From the NCBI RefSeq assembly GCF_001761385.1, contig NZ_CP017476.1:4329501-4393500 (forward strand): 64,000 bases of DNA. Reading direction: 5' to 3'. Below the pieces are notes generated by a model, which searched no databases, was not told where the DNA came from, and saw only the letters and a list, made by a program, of their open reading frames with translations. Position numbers and translations under genes: made by a program. Origin of the DNA: Hydrogenophaga crassostreae. GTDB lineage: Bacteria; Pseudomonadota; Gammaproteobacteria; Burkholderiales; Burkholderiaceae_C. Shown one piece after another: positions 44,439 through 53,991 of the stretch (position 1 is the first letter of the stretch; each line of letters starts with the position of its first letter).

Positions 44439-44966
44439 TCAGGCTGAAGGAGGAGACACCGTCACAGCGTGCACAGGCGCGCCCGTCATGGCTTGCAACT
44501 CGGCCGGTGTAAGGCGAAAAACGCCATGGGGATGGCCTGCCGCTGCCCAGATTTCAGAAAACCGAAACAGGGCTTCATCGATCAGCGTGACGGGCGGCGA
44601 GGCGTGGGCCAGCGGCGAAACACCGCCAATCGAAAAACCGGTCTTGGCTTTGACAAAATCGGCATCGGCCCGCCCAAGCTTGCCGCCGTCGGTGCACACC
44701 AGTGCCTGCACCTTTTTTTCATCGACACGCAAATCGCCCGACGTCACCACCAGCACCGCCACATCGTCGCTCTTGCGTCGAAAAATGATGCTCTTGGCAA
44801 TCTGCCCCAGCGACACGCCAAGGGCATCGGCCGCCTGTTGCGCCGTGCGGGCTGCATCGTTGAGCATCACGGGGGCGTGGGCGTGGCCCAGTGCGAGCAA
44901 TGTTTCACTCACGCGTTGCAAGCCAGCAGGGCGATCGAGCGAGGTATGGATGGTGCTGTCTGACAT
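44439..44966 (-). CDS. YbaK/ProX-type aminoacyl-tRNA deacylase
   Basis: A 175-residue YbaK/EbsC domain protein, related to the editing domain of prolyl-tRNA synthetase. It hydrolyses mischarged aminoacyl-tRNA. The conserved Lys is in GQIAKSIIFRRK. The segments VVTSGDLRVDEKKV and TGFSIGGVSPLAH match the family. It is the first gene of a three-gene operon with the DUF1289 and isomerase genes. It differs from ProXp-ala only in ways I cannot judge by eye. Confidence 0.9.
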   Translation of the reverse strand: MSDSTIHTSLDRPAGLQRVSETLLALGHAHAPVMLNDAARTAQQAADALGVSLGQIAKSIIFRRKSDDVAVLVVTSGDLRVDEKKVQALVCTDGGKLGRADADFVKAKTGFSIGGVSPLAHASPPVTLIDEALFRFSEIWAAAGHPHGVFRLTPAELQAMTGAPVHAVTVSPPSA

Positions 44967-45006
44967 GGCTCAATGTTAGCCGGGCGGGAAACCACCCACA
45001 AAGGCT

Positions 45007-45660
45007 TCAGCCTGCTGCGCGCTTGACCATCAACAGAGCGCCCCCCATGGCCATCAACACGCCGCCAAAGACACGGTTCTGGGTGCGCCGCGCCCGCGCG
45101 CTGGACAACCAGCGCTGAGCCCGCGACGCCAGGAAAGCGTAGCCGTGCATCACCACCATTTCGATCGCCACCGATGTGACCAGCAACAGCGCGAGCTGAA
45201 GCCACAACGGGCGGTGCGGATCGATGAACTGCGGCAATACCGCCACCATGAAAACAATGCCTTTGGGGTTGGTGGCATTGGTCAGAAACCCGGTCGCAAA
45301 ACGCTCGCGAGCGCCCGGCAGCTTTGATTTGACTGAGGGCACTTGTGTCGCCTCGTCTGTCAAGACATCCAGCATCACCGGCGAGCGCCATTGCTTCCAT
45401 CCGAGCCAGATCAAGTAAGCCGCACCCAGCACCTTGACGATCGTGAACGCCAGGCTCGACGCGAGCAGCAAGGCCCCCACACCTGCGCCGGCCACCAGCA
45501 ACACCAGCGAAAGGCCCAGGCCCATGCCCACTATCGTGACGCTGGTCTTGCGCACGCCATAGGCCAACCCATGGCCCAGCGACAACACCGCTGCCGACCC
45601 CGGGGAGAGGGAAATGATCCATGAGGCCGCAAAAAAAGCCCACCACACCTGTGCATCCAT
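45007..45660 (-). CDS. LysE/RhtB family amino-acid exporter
   Basis: A 217-residue membrane protein with about six helices. The N-terminal SLSPGSAAVLSLGHGLAYGV is the LysE family signature (SPGP-like, here SPGS), followed by GAAYLIWLGWKQW in helix 3. FATGFLTNATNPKGIVFMVA is the second family motif. It likely exports an amino acid or homoserine lactone-type compound. The ATG at 45660 puts the signature at its usual place. It is divergent from the BON protein. Confidence 0.9.
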   Translation of the reverse strand: MDAQVWWAFFAASWIISLSPGSAAVLSLGHGLAYGVRKTSVTIVGMGLGLSLVLLVAGAGVGALLLASSLAFTIVKVLGAAYLIWLGWKQWRSPVMLDVLTDEATQVPSVKSKLPGARERFATGFLTNATNPKGIVFMVAVLPQFIDPHRPLWLQLALLLVTSVAIEMVVMHGYAFLASRAQRWLSSARARRTQNRVFGGVLMAMGGALLMVKRAAG

Positions 45661-45908
45661 TTTTTCACCTGTTTTCAATTCGATCAGCCAAGCCGTCGCG
45701 CGCGCGGCAGTGGACCTTGCCAGACCTTCCCGGCCACGCCACACCTTGCTGGTAGCCCACCACCCGAAGTGTGCCCCAGCTTTACCGAACAGTTACAAGG
45801 GCTTTACGGCAGCATAGGTATTTACCCTAGGTTATCGGTCTACAGTCAATGCACCGGATCACTTCGCATCTTGCCCAGCCCGGCCAGTCACCATCAAGGA
45901 GAACCACC
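45661..45908. other. 248-bp divergent intergenic region
   Basis: Holds the promoters of the LysE-type and BON genes. Near 45812-45835 there is the composite motif GGTATTTACC followed by CTAGGTTATC, a possible regulatory inverted repeat for the BON gene. No small gene is seen. Confidence 0.4.
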
Positions 45909-46196
45909 ATGAAATCCCCACTCGCCATTCTCGTTCTCGCCATCGGTCTTGCTGGCGCCGCCCACGCCCAAACAGCCACGACCGAAGGTGTTGCCGCCCA
46001 GCAGGCCCTGCAAACTGCCATGGGCGACAAAGCCAAAGACCTCACGGTGAGCGTGACCAACGGCGTGGCCAGCTTGCAAGGCTGGGCACAGCAGCCCAGC
46101 GATGTGGACCAGGCCCGCTACATCGTAAGCAAAGCGCCAGGCATCACCCAGGCCCACAGCACGCAGGTCCACACCTGGACCACCACGAACCGCTGA
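45909..46196 (+). CDS. Periplasmic BON-domain-like protein
   Basis: A 95-residue secreted protein. The signal peptide MKSPLAILVLAIGLAGAAHA ends before QTATTEG. The remainder is a single BON-like unit (LQTAMGDKAKDLTVSVTNGV, then ASLQGWAQQPSDVDQARYIV), related to OsmY. BON domains bind phospholipid at the envelope, often under stress. The ATG at 45909 is preceded by AAGGAG. It is convergent with liuE. Confidence 0.82.
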   Translation: MKSPLAILVLAIGLAGAAHAQTATTEGVAAQQALQTAMGDKAKDLTVSVTNGVASLQGWAQQPSDVDQARYIVSKAPGITQAHSTQVHTWTTTNR

Positions 46197-46205
46197 TGCT
46201 TCAGC

Positions 46206-47132
46206 TCAGGAAGTGGCGCGCTTCGCCAGCAAGGCGCGCGCCACACGCGAGCCCGAAGGCCTGCCCAGTTGCTCGCTGATGTAGCTGCCCGCGTCCACCA
46301 GCGCGTCGAGGTCGATACCGGTCTCTATGCCCAAACCGTGCAACAGGTACACCACGTCTTCGGTCGCCACATTGCCGGTCGCGCCCTTGGCATAGGGGCA
46401 ACCACCCAGCCCGGCCACTGAGGACTGGAAGTTCCACACGCCCAGCTCCAGCGCAGCCAGCGTATTGGACAGCGCCTGGCCATAGGTGTCGTGGAAATGG
46501 CCCGACACGTCGTCCAGCGAATAGTGTTTCAGCGTGGCCTCGATGGCAGCCTGCACGCGCCTGGGCGTGCCCACGCCAATGGTGTCGGCCACATCCACCC
46601 GCTGCACACCAATGCCCTTCATGAGCCCGGCCAGATAGGCCACACGCTCGGGTGCGATGTCACCTTCGTAAGGGCAGCCCACCGTGCAGCTCATGGCGCC
46701 GCGCACGGCAATGCCTGCCGCTTTCGCCGCTTCAACCACCGGCGCAAAACGCTCGATGCTCTCGGCGATCGAGCAGTTGATGTTCTTCTGGCTGAAGGCC
46801 TCACTGGCCGCACCAAACACCACGATTTCATCGGGCTTGTCGAGCAGCGCCGATTCAAAACCCTTGAGGTTGGGCGTGAGCACCGAGTAGCGCACGTCCG
46901 ACTGGCGCTGCATACCGCTCATCACCTCATGGTTGTCGGCCATCTGCGGCACCCATTTTGGGCTCACGTAGCTCGTGACTTCAATCTCTTTCAGCCCTGC
47001 CGCCTGCAGGCGGTGCACCAGTTCGATCTTGACCGCAGCGGCCACGGGCTGCTTTTCATTCTGCAGGCCATCGCGCGGGCCCACATCGACCAACTTCACA
47101 AGAGAGGGGAGTTTCACAACAGGTTCCTTCAA
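46206..47132 (-). CDS. liuE: Hydroxymethylglutaryl-CoA lyase
   Basis: A 308-residue TIM-barrel enzyme that splits HMG-CoA into acetoacetate and acetyl-CoA, the last step of leucine degradation. The N-terminal DVGPRDGLQNE binds the metal and substrate, HFHDTYGQ supplies metal ligands, and GLGGCPYAKGATGN carries the catalytic Cys loop. It is the last gene of the liu cluster and overlaps the upstream reductase gene by four bases. Confidence 0.96.
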   Translation of the reverse strand: MKEPVVKLPSLVKLVDVGPRDGLQNEKQPVAAAVKIELVHRLQAAGLKEIEVTSYVSPKWVPQMADNHEVMSGMQRQSDVRYSVLTPNLKGFESALLDKPDEIVVFGAASEAFSQKNINCSIAESIERFAPVVEAAKAAGIAVRGAMSCTVGCPYEGDIAPERVAYLAGLMKGIGVQRVDVADTIGVGTPRRVQAAIEATLKHYSLDDVSGHFHDTYGQALSNTLAALELGVWNFQSSVAGLGGCPYAKGATGNVATEDVVYLLHGLGIETGIDLDALVDAGSYISEQLGRPSGSRVARALLAKRATS

Positions 47133-48049
47133 TAGCCACGCAGCGCGTCAACCGCGCCGCCGACGAATTCGCCTTGTTCAAAGGCGCGAATCTTGCCCAC
47201 AATCTGCGCAATGCTCTCGGCACGCAGCGTGCGGGCCGCCGTGTGCGGCGTGACCGTCACGCGCGGGTGGTGCCAAAACGGATGGCCTTCCGGCAACGGT
47301 TCTGTGTGGAACACATCCAGCGTGGCACCCGCCATGTGCCGATCGTTCAAAAGCACCAGCAAATCGTCGTCCACCAAGTGGGCACCGCGTGCCACGTTGA
47401 TCAGGTAGCCCCCGGGCATCAGCCGCCCCAACGTTTGCCGGTTGAGAATGCCCTCGGTCTCTGGCGTCAGCGGCAACAGGTTCACCAGGACACGGCTGCT
47501 GGCCAGAAATTCATTGAGGCCGTCGGCGCCGTGGTGGGTCGTTACACCCTCGATGGTTTTGGCGCTGCGGCTCCAGCCGTGCACCGGAAACTCAAACACC
47601 TGCAAAGCCTTGGCCACGTGCTCGCCCAGCACACCCAGCCCCATCACACCCACCGGAAATTCGGCCCGCACCTGCGGTTTGCGGAAAGACCACCTGCCTT
47701 GTTTGACATCGGCCTCGTAGCCATCGAACTCGCGAAAGTGGCGGATCACGGCGTGGCACACGTATTCGGCCATCTGCACCGACATGCCCGCATCGTCCAG
47801 CCGCACCACCAGCGTGCTCGGCGGCAAGCGCAGTTTGAGCAAAGCATCGACGCCGGCGCCAATGTTGAACAGGGCTTTGAGCCCGGGCTGTTCATCAAGA
47901 AACTGTTGGGGCGGAGCCCAGACCACGGCGTAGTCGGCAACGGGCGCCCCCGGTTGCCAGACGTCCACGGAAGCCTCGGGAAAAGCCGAGCGCAGGCCAT
48001 CCAGCCAGGGTGCGGCTTTGGTATCGGTGCAGCAAAAGGTGATGTTCAT
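47129..48049 (-). CDS. D-2-hydroxyacid dehydrogenase (GhrA-like)
   Basis: A 306-residue NAD(P)-dependent reductase similar to glyoxylate/hydroxypyruvate reductase A. The nucleotide motif is GVMGLGVLGEHVAKALQVFE. LINVARGAHLVDDDLLVLL has the catalytic Arg, and HPRVTVTPHTAA the catalytic His. A GAGVDALL loop lies near the substrate site. It sits inside the liu cluster between liuD and liuE, where it has no obvious step in leucine breakdown. The ATG at 48049 is at the conserved N-terminus. Confidence 0.9.
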   Translation of the reverse strand: MNITFCCTDTKAAPWLDGLRSAFPEASVDVWQPGAPVADYAVVWAPPQQFLDEQPGLKALFNIGAGVDALLKLRLPPSTLVVRLDDAGMSVQMAEYVCHAVIRHFREFDGYEADVKQGRWSFRKPQVRAEFPVGVMGLGVLGEHVAKALQVFEFPVHGWSRSAKTIEGVTTHHGADGLNEFLASSRVLVNLLPLTPETEGILNRQTLGRLMPGGYLINVARGAHLVDDDLLVLLNDRHMAGATLDVFHTEPLPEGHPFWHHPRVTVTPHTAARTLRAESIAQIVGKIRAFEQGEFVGGAVDALRGY

Positions 48050-48087
48050 GGCGCCTAGCTTACCGAGCCCGGCAATCCCCCGGGGTT

Positions 48088-50109
48088 TCAAGCGGTTTGC
48101 AACTTCAGCAACTCCGCCCCTTCGGCGACCTGATCGCCAGGCGCGTACAGCAGCTCGGCGACCGTGCCGTCGGCGGGCGCGGCGATGGTGTGCTCCATCT
48201 TCATGGCCTCCATCACCGCCAGGGCCTGCCCCTTCTTGACCACGTCGCCTGCCTTGACGCCAAACGACACCACCTTGCCGGGCATGGGTGCGGTGAGCCG
48301 CCCGCCTTCGGCCGCGACTTCGCCCGCATGGGCCAAGGCGTCGATTTCGGTAATGACCGTGGCACCCAGGTCACAGAAGACATGCACCAGTTCGTTGCGC
48401 TGCCAGGTCTGCACCGTCTGGCGTTGTCCGTTGAATTGCACATCCATCAAGCTGCCGCTGTCGGCAGGCAACGCCGAAAACACCAACAGCGACGGCGCGT
48501 CATTGCCCACAGCCAAATGCAATGCCCCGTCATGCAAATACGTCAACGCAGCTTGCAAGGCTTCGCCCCGGTATACAAAATCAAAGCGCCGAACCGTGAG
48601 CCCATAGGGGCGCCAGCCATCGGTGCGCGAGAACGGGTCGGCGCCCTCGCCAGCGCGTTCACCCAGCAGCGTTTGCGCCACCGCAGCCGCCACGGCCAGC
48701 GGGCGGCCCACCCGGTCTTGATCAAACAACGCCGAGGCCTCGCGCGGGATCAATGCGGTATCGAGTTCGGCCCTGGCAAACGAGGCGCTGCCCACCACAT
48801 GGCGCAGGAACTGCACGTTGGTCGACAAACCAACAATGCGCGTTTCGGCCAGCGCCGCGTCCATGCGCGCCAGCGCCTCGGCGCGGGTATCACCGTGCAC
48901 GATGAGCTTGGCCACCATGGAGTCGTAAAACGGGCTGATGGCGTCACCTTCGCGCACGCCATCGTCCACCCGAACCGAGCCGCGCTCAAACGTGGTGTGT
49001 GCGGGCTTGCGGTACACATCAAGCCGCCCCGTTGCGGGCAGGAACTGGTTGTCGGGCGTCTCGGCGCAGATGCGCGCCTCGATCGCATGGCCGTGGATGC
49101 GCAAATCTTCCTGCTTGAGCGGCAGCGCTTCCCCCGAAGCCACACGCAACTGCCACTCCACGAGATCGAGCCCCGTGATGGCTTCGGTGACCGGATGCTC
49201 CACCTGCAAACGCGTGTTCATTTCCATGAAGAAGAACTTCATGTCTTCGGGTTTTTCGTAACCGCCCGGCTGCTCCACGATGAATTCCACGGTGCCCGCA
49301 CCCACGTAGTTCACCGCCTGGGCCGCAGCCACCGCCGCCGCACCCATTTCGGCGCGCAGTTTTTCCGTCATGCCGGGCGCTGGCGCTTCTTCCAGCACCT
49401 TCTGGTGGCGGCGCTGCACCGAGCAGTCACGCTCAAACAGATACACACAATTGCCGAGGGTGTCACCAAACACCTGAATCTCGATGTGACGCGGGCGTTG
49501 CACGTATTTTTCAACCAGCACCGCATCGCTGCCGAAGCTGTTGCGGGCTTCGCGCTGGCAGCTGGCCAGGGCCGCTGCAAAGTCTTCGGCCTTGTCCACC
49601 GCGCGCATGCCCTTGCCGCCGCCACCGGCGCTGGCCTTGATGAGCACGGGGTAGCCAATGCGGTCGGCCTCGCGCTGCAGCAAGGCGGGGTCTTGGTCGG
49701 CACCGTGGTAACCGGGCACCAGGGGCACGCCGGCCTTTTCCATCAGTTGCTTGGACTCGGCCTTCAGGCCCATGGCCAAAATCGCCGACGACGGAGGGCC
49801 GATGAACACCAGACCCGCCTTGGCACAGGCGTCGGCGAAGGCATCGTTCTCGCTCAGAAAGCCGTAGCCCGGATGCACCGCTTGCGCGCCCGTGTCTTTG
49901 GCCGCCTGCAAGATGCGCTCCCATTGCAGGTAGCTGTCTTTGGGCGCGCTGCCGCCGATGTGCACCGACTCGTCACATGCGGCCACATGCTTGGCATTGG
50001 CATCGGCATCGGAATACACGGCCACGGTGCGCACACCCATGCGGCGGGCGGTAGCGGCCACACGGCAAGCAATTTCACCGCGGTTGGCAATCAGAATTTT
50101 GGAAAACAT
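48088..50109 (-). CDS. liuD: Methylcrotonoyl-CoA carboxylase, biotin-containing alpha subunit
   Basis: A 673-residue subunit with an N-terminal biotin carboxylase domain and a C-terminal biotin carrier. The first has ILIANRGEIACRVAATARR, then KASAGGGGKGMRAV for ATP and EMNTRLQVEHPVTE. The carrier has the biotinylated Lys in AVMEAMKMEHTI. Between them is a BT-type domain. With LiuB it carboxylates 3-methylcrotonyl-CoA. The start overlaps the DUF4126 gene by one base (TGATG). Confidence 0.95.
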   Translation of the reverse strand: MFSKILIANRGEIACRVAATARRMGVRTVAVYSDADANAKHVAACDESVHIGGSAPKDSYLQWERILQAAKDTGAQAVHPGYGFLSENDAFADACAKAGLVFIGPPSSAILAMGLKAESKQLMEKAGVPLVPGYHGADQDPALLQREADRIGYPVLIKASAGGGGKGMRAVDKAEDFAAALASCQREARNSFGSDAVLVEKYVQRPRHIEIQVFGDTLGNCVYLFERDCSVQRRHQKVLEEAPAPGMTEKLRAEMGAAAVAAAQAVNYVGAGTVEFIVEQPGGYEKPEDMKFFFMEMNTRLQVEHPVTEAITGLDLVEWQLRVASGEALPLKQEDLRIHGHAIEARICAETPDNQFLPATGRLDVYRKPAHTTFERGSVRVDDGVREGDAISPFYDSMVAKLIVHGDTRAEALARMDAALAETRIVGLSTNVQFLRHVVGSASFARAELDTALIPREASALFDQDRVGRPLAVAAAVAQTLLGERAGEGADPFSRTDGWRPYGLTVRRFDFVYRGEALQAALTYLHDGALHLAVGNDAPSLLVFSALPADSGSLMDVQFNGQRQTVQTWQRNELVHVFCDLGATVITEIDALAHAGEVAAEGGRLTAPMPGKVVSFGVKAGDVVKKGQALAVMEAMKMEHTIAAPADGTVAELLYAPGDQVAEGAELLKLQTA

Positions 50110-50852
50110 CAGGCTTCCTTAGGAGCAGAAGAAAACAAAGCGCTCATGCGGCGGAACACCGCGCGCAAGAACTTGAACAACATCCAGGTGACGATCCACA
50201 TCAACACCACCGCGATCACCAGCAAGATGCCGAAGGCCACCGGGTGGTTGGTGGCCAGCCAGACGGCGCCGACCACCATGCCATCCTCCAGCAGGCTCAT
50301 GCCAATGTTGGAAAAGGGCTCGGGCGAGGTGTTGATGGCGGCGCGCGTGGTGGTTTTCGCAGCTTGAGAGGTGGCGGCCAGACCGCCACCGAGCAAGGCG
50401 CCCACCAGGGCCATGGTGCTGCCGTCGGCGCCCAGCGCACCCGCGGCCAGCGCGGCGCCAGCGGGTATGCGGATCACGCTGTTGAGCATGTCCCACAGCG
50501 AATCCAGACCAGGAACCTTGTCGGCAAAAAACTCCATGAACAACATGAAACCACTGGCGGCCAACATGCCCGGATGCTGCAACACCTGAAGGCCCTCGGG
50601 CAATGGCAACCAGCCCATGGCGCCCGAACCGCCGACCAGGAACACCACCGCATACAGACGGAAGCCACTGGCCCAGCCCAGCGCGGCGGCCAGCGCCAGC
50701 AAGCTGGGCATGTCCAGTTTCGCCGCCACATCGGCCACACCGGAGCCCACCTGGCTGCCGACCTCATTCACCACGCCTGAGCCGAGGTGAATCCCCATGC
50801 CATGCAGCCAGGCGACCAACTGCTGCCAGAGTCCGGTGTCAAGGGTTTCCAT
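50109..50852 (-). CDS. DUF4126 family membrane protein
   Basis: A 247-residue membrane protein with about five helices. It has GWASGFRLYAVVFLVGG, the usual DUF4126 start of helix 1, and ADKVPGLDSLWDMLNSVIRIPAGA, a family signature, followed by AALLGGGLAATSQAAKT-like Gly/Ala-rich helix. The function is unknown. It lies between liuC and liuD, coupled to liuD. A TTG two codons upstream (50858) is an alternative start. Confidence 0.82.
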   Translation of the reverse strand: METLDTGLWQQLVAWLHGMGIHLGSGVVNEVGSQVGSGVADVAAKLDMPSLLALAAALGWASGFRLYAVVFLVGGSGAMGWLPLPEGLQVLQHPGMLAASGFMLFMEFFADKVPGLDSLWDMLNSVIRIPAGAALAAGALGADGSTMALVGALLGGGLAATSQAAKTTTRAAINTSPEPFSNIGMSLLEDGMVVGAVWLATNHPVAFGILLVIAVVLMWIVTWMLFKFLRAVFRRMSALFSSAPKEA

Positions 50853-50870
50853 GTTCAAAACTTGAACGCT

Positions 50871-51662
50871 TTACGCGAGCAACCAGTTGGGTTTGCGTTT
50901 CTGCAAAAACGACTGCACGCCTTCCCGCCCCTCTTCGCTGGCGCGGATATCGGCAATGCCCGCCACCGTCGCCTCGATCAGGGAAGCCGAGATCTCGTGT
51001 TCGGCCACGTCGTGCACCAGCTGCTTGCAAGCCCGCACTGCGTTGGGGCTGGCGCTGGTGAGCGCCTTGAGCAACCCGTCGACTTTGGCGTCCAGTGCGT
51101 CGGCGGCCACCACTTCGTGCACGAAACCCATGCGGTGCGCCTCGGCCGCGTTGAAACGTTCGGCGGTCAGGAAATACCGGTGCGCCGCCCGCGCGCCCAT
51201 GGCGCGGATCACATAGGGGCTGATGGTCGCCGGGATCAGGCCCAGCTTCACCTCGCTCAGACAGTAATTGGCGCTGTCCACGCTCACCGCCATGTCGCAT
51301 ACGGCCACCAGGCCCATGCCACCGGCATAGACATCACCCTGCACCCGTGCCACCGTGGGCTTGGGGCACTCAAACATCACCCGCAGCACCTCGGCCAGCT
51401 TGGCCGCATCGGCGAGGTTTTCTTCGCGCGTGTAGTCGGCCATGCGGCGCATCCAGTTGAGGTCGGCGCCCGCGCAAAAGGCCGGGCCCTCGGCGGCCAG
51501 CACGATGGCGCGCACATCGTCGCGCTGTCCCAGCGACAGGAAGGCGTCGCTCAGCTCGGCGATCACTTCGTCGTTGAAGGCGTTGCGCACATCGGGGCGG
51601 TTGAGCGTGATGCGCGCCACCTGGCTGTCGACGGCGATGGTGAGGGCGGTTGTTGTGGTCAT
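50871..51662 (-). CDS. liuC: Methylglutaconyl-CoA hydratase (enoyl-CoA hydratase family)
   Basis: A 263-residue crotonase-fold enzyme. The oxyanion-hole motifs are AFCAGADLNWMRRM and VQGDVYAGGMGLVAVCD. LSEVKLGLIPATISPYV carries the catalytic Glu region. Its place with liuB, liuD and liuE makes 3-methylglutaconyl-CoA the likely substrate. The ATG at 51662 overlaps the dinB-like stop by four bases. Confidence 0.92.
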   Translation of the reverse strand: MTTTTALTIAVDSQVARITLNRPDVRNAFNDEVIAELSDAFLSLGQRDDVRAIVLAAEGPAFCAGADLNWMRRMADYTREENLADAAKLAEVLRVMFECPKPTVARVQGDVYAGGMGLVAVCDMAVSVDSANYCLSEVKLGLIPATISPYVIRAMGARAAHRYFLTAERFNAAEAHRMGFVHEVVAADALDAKVDGLLKALTSASPNAVRACKQLVHDVAEHEISASLIEATVAGIADIRASEEGREGVQSFLQKRKPNWLLA

Positions 51663-52198
51663 GCGTTGGTCTTCTTTGTGGCCGCAGCCGTTTGCTGCAG
51701 CAAAACCACCAGATCCAGGTCTGGGCCAGACTGACCCAGAGCGGTCAACGCGGCCGAGAGCTGGCCGCGGTGGTGGGTGCCGTGGTTGAACACGTGGGCC
51801 AGCGTAGCGGCAAATGGCAGCGACACGGGAGTGCCGTTCATGGTGTTGTAGTCCAGCGTGCTGTCGAAACGCTCGGCAGGCCAGCTGGCGATCAGCGGCG
51901 CCCATTTGGCGGCACCGTCCAGCAAAGCCTTGGCCAGCTTTGCCCGGTCAGACTCCATCTCCATGTCCAAGCTCACGCCCTCGGACTTTTGCGGCGACTC
52001 GCCAAGCGAAAAGCGCCGAAACCAGACCGCGTGTTCGCCCACCAAGAGGTGGTTCAAGGTGCCATGGATGCTCTTGAAAAACAGGCCCACATCGCGCCGG
52101 TATTCTTCATCGCTCAGCGCGGCAACGGCGTCGAGCAAGCGCGCCGTGGCCCACACGTTGTAACGGGCGAGCTGCGCAAAGTGGGCGTGTGCGTCCAT
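51659..52198 (-). CDS. DinB family protein
   Basis: A 179-residue four-helix-bundle protein of the DinB/YfiT superfamily. Metal-ligand His are present in KSIHGTLNHLLVGEH (first pair) and AHVFNHGTHHRGQL (late pair). DinB proteins are putative metal-dependent enzymes, some thiol transferases. It is embedded between liuB and liuC and coupled to liuC by overlap. There is no evident part for it in leucine degradation. Confidence 0.9.
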   Translation of the reverse strand: MDAHAHFAQLARYNVWATARLLDAVAALSDEEYRRDVGLFFKSIHGTLNHLLVGEHAVWFRRFSLGESPQKSEGVSLDMEMESDRAKLAKALLDGAAKWAPLIASWPAERFDSTLDYNTMNGTPVSLPFAATLAHVFNHGTHHRGQLSAALTALGQSGPDLDLVVLLQQTAAATKKTNA

Positions 52199-52217
52199 GG
52201 TCGTGCCTCGCTGGGAT

Positions 52218-53840
52218 TCACATGCGGAACAGGCCGAACCTGGTCTCGGGGATTGGCGCGTTCAGCGAGGCCGAAAGCCCCAGCGCCAGCACGCGGCGCG
52301 TATCGGCCGGATCGATCACACCGTCGTCCCACAGGCGTGCCGTGGCGAAGTAGGGGTGGCCTTGCACTTCGTACTGCTCCTTGATGGGTGCCTTGAACGC
52401 CGCCTCTTCCTCTGCGCTCCAGCTGCCGCCTTTGGCCTCGATGCCGTCGCGCTTCACCGTGGCCAGCACGCTGGCCGCCTGCTCGCCGCCCATGACCGAG
52501 ATGCGCGCGTTGGGCCACATCCAGAGGAAGCGCGGCGAGTAGGCGCGGCCACACATGCCGTAGTTGCCGGCGCCAAAACTGCCACCGATGATGATCGTGA
52601 ACTTGGGCACGGCGGCGGTGGCCACGGCTGTGACCATCTTGGCGCCGTTGCGCGCAATGCCTTCGTTTTCGTATTTGCGCCCCACCATGAAGCCGGTGAT
52701 GTTCTGCAGGAACACCAGGGGAATCTTGCGCTGGCAGCACAGCTCGATGAAGTGCGCGCCCTTGAGCGCCGACTCGCTGAACAAGATGCCGTTGTTGGCG
52801 ATGATGCCCACCGGCATGCCTTCGATGCGCGCAAAGCCGCAAATCAGTGTCGTGCCGAAGCGGGACTTGAATTCGTCGAATTCGGAGCCGTCGACGATGC
52901 GGGCGATGATTTCGCGCACGTCAAACGGCTTGCGGGTGTCGGTCGGGATCACGCCATACAGCTCTTCGGCGGGGTACTTGGGCGCCACCGGGTCGATCGT
53001 GGCAATCGGCAGCACCTTGCGGGCGTTGAGGTTCTTCACCGCCTGGCGCGCCAGGGCAATCGCATGCAAATCGTTTTGCGCCAGATGATCGGCCACGCCC
53101 GAAAGTCGCGTATGCACATCGCCGCCGCCGAGGTCTTCGGCCGTGACCACTTCGCCCGTGGCGGCTTTCACCAGCGGCGGGCCGCCCAGAAAAATCGTGC
53201 CCTGGTTCTTCACGATGATGGTCTCATCGCTCATGGCCGGCACGTACGCGCCGCCCGCGGTGCACGAGCCCATGACCACGGCAATCTGGGCGATGCCCTG
53301 TGCACTCATGTTGGCCTGGTTGAAGAAGATACGGCCAAAGTGGTCGCGATCAGGGAACACCTCGTCCTGGTTCGGCAGGTTGGCGCCGCCCGAGTCCACC
53401 AGGTAGATGCACGGCAGGTTGTTTTGTTGCGCCACTTCTTGCGCACGCAGGTGTTTCTTGACGGTGAGCGGGTAGTAGGTGCCACCCTTCACCGTCGCGT
53501 CGTTGCACACGATCATGCAATCCACCCCGCTCACCCGGCCCACGCCCACGATCACGCCGGCGCAAGGCGCGCTGTCGGAACCATCTCGGTCGGGGTACAT
53601 GCCCAACGCTGCCAGCGGGCTCAGCTCCAGAAACGGCGTGCCCGGGTCGAGCAGCATCTGCACACGATCCCGCGGCAGCAGCTTGCCCCGCCCGGTGTGT
53701 TTGGCCCGGGCGGCCTCGCCACCACCGAGCGTGGCCTTTTCAATCTGTTTCTTGAGATCGTCCACCACCGCGCGCATGGCGGCGGCGTTGGCCTGGAAAT
53801 CGGCGGAGCGGGCGTTGAGTTGGGTTTCGAGAATGGTCAT
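52218..53840 (-). CDS. liuB: Methylcrotonoyl-CoA carboxylase beta subunit
   Basis: A 540-residue carboxyltransferase subunit. The N-terminal acyl-CoA half shows [20 protein letters not shown], then FLELSPLAA and [19 protein letters not shown]. The C-terminal half has FNTG-like [14 protein letters not shown] (here [12 protein letters not shown]), [11 protein letters not shown] and [19 protein letters not shown]. It pairs with LiuD. Length and motifs are typical of MccB. It is preceded by a 151-bp gap with a repeat element. Confidence 0.95.
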   Translation of the reverse strand: MTILETQLNARSADFQANAAAMRAVVDDLKKQIEKATLGGGEAARAKHTGRGKLLPRDRVQMLLDPGTPFLELSPLAALGMYPDRDGSDSAPCAGVIVGVGRVSGVDCMIVCNDATVKGGTYYPLTVKKHLRAQEVAQQNNLPCIYLVDSGGANLPNQDEVFPDRDHFGRIFFNQANMSAQGIAQIAVVMGSCTAGGAYVPAMSDETIIVKNQGTIFLGGPPLVKAATGEVVTAEDLGGGDVHTRLSGVADHLAQNDLHAIALARQAVKNLNARKVLPIATIDPVAPKYPAEELYGVIPTDTRKPFDVREIIARIVDGSEFDEFKSRFGTTLICGFARIEGMPVGIIANNGILFSESALKGAHFIELCCQRKIPLVFLQNITGFMVGRKYENEGIARNGAKMVTAVATAAVPKFTIIIGGSFGAGNYGMCGRAYSPRFLWMWPNARISVMGGEQAASVLATVKRDGIEAKGGSWSAEEEAAFKAPIKEQYEVQGHPYFATARLWDDGVIDPADTRRVLALGLSASLNAPIPETRFGLFRM

Positions 53841-53910
53841 TTGAATTTTCCAGGGTTCAGCGGCTCACAGGTGTCATCAACAGGCCAGAAGCAACGGCAC
53901 TCAGCACACA

Positions 53911-53973
53911 CCTTGGCGCCGGCTTTGCCGGGCCACCAGCATGGCCCCCTTTTGGGGGAAGGTGCGAAGCGAC
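53911..53973 (-). repeat. Two-hairpin intergenic repeat, copy 3
   Basis: In the gap between the acyl-CoA ligase and liuB. In the sense of transcription it shows CCCCCAAAAGGGGG, then CATGCTGGTGG and a CCCGGCAAAGCCGGCG hairpin. The layout matches copies 1, 2 and 4. Confidence 0.7.
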
Positions 53974-53991
53974 GCAGGGTGCGTTCATCAA

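Noticed and set aside
48097..50367. Open frame of 756 codons on the plus strand opposite liuD
   Set aside because: It is a shadow of liuD and DUF4126, with composition typical of antisense frames and no domain.
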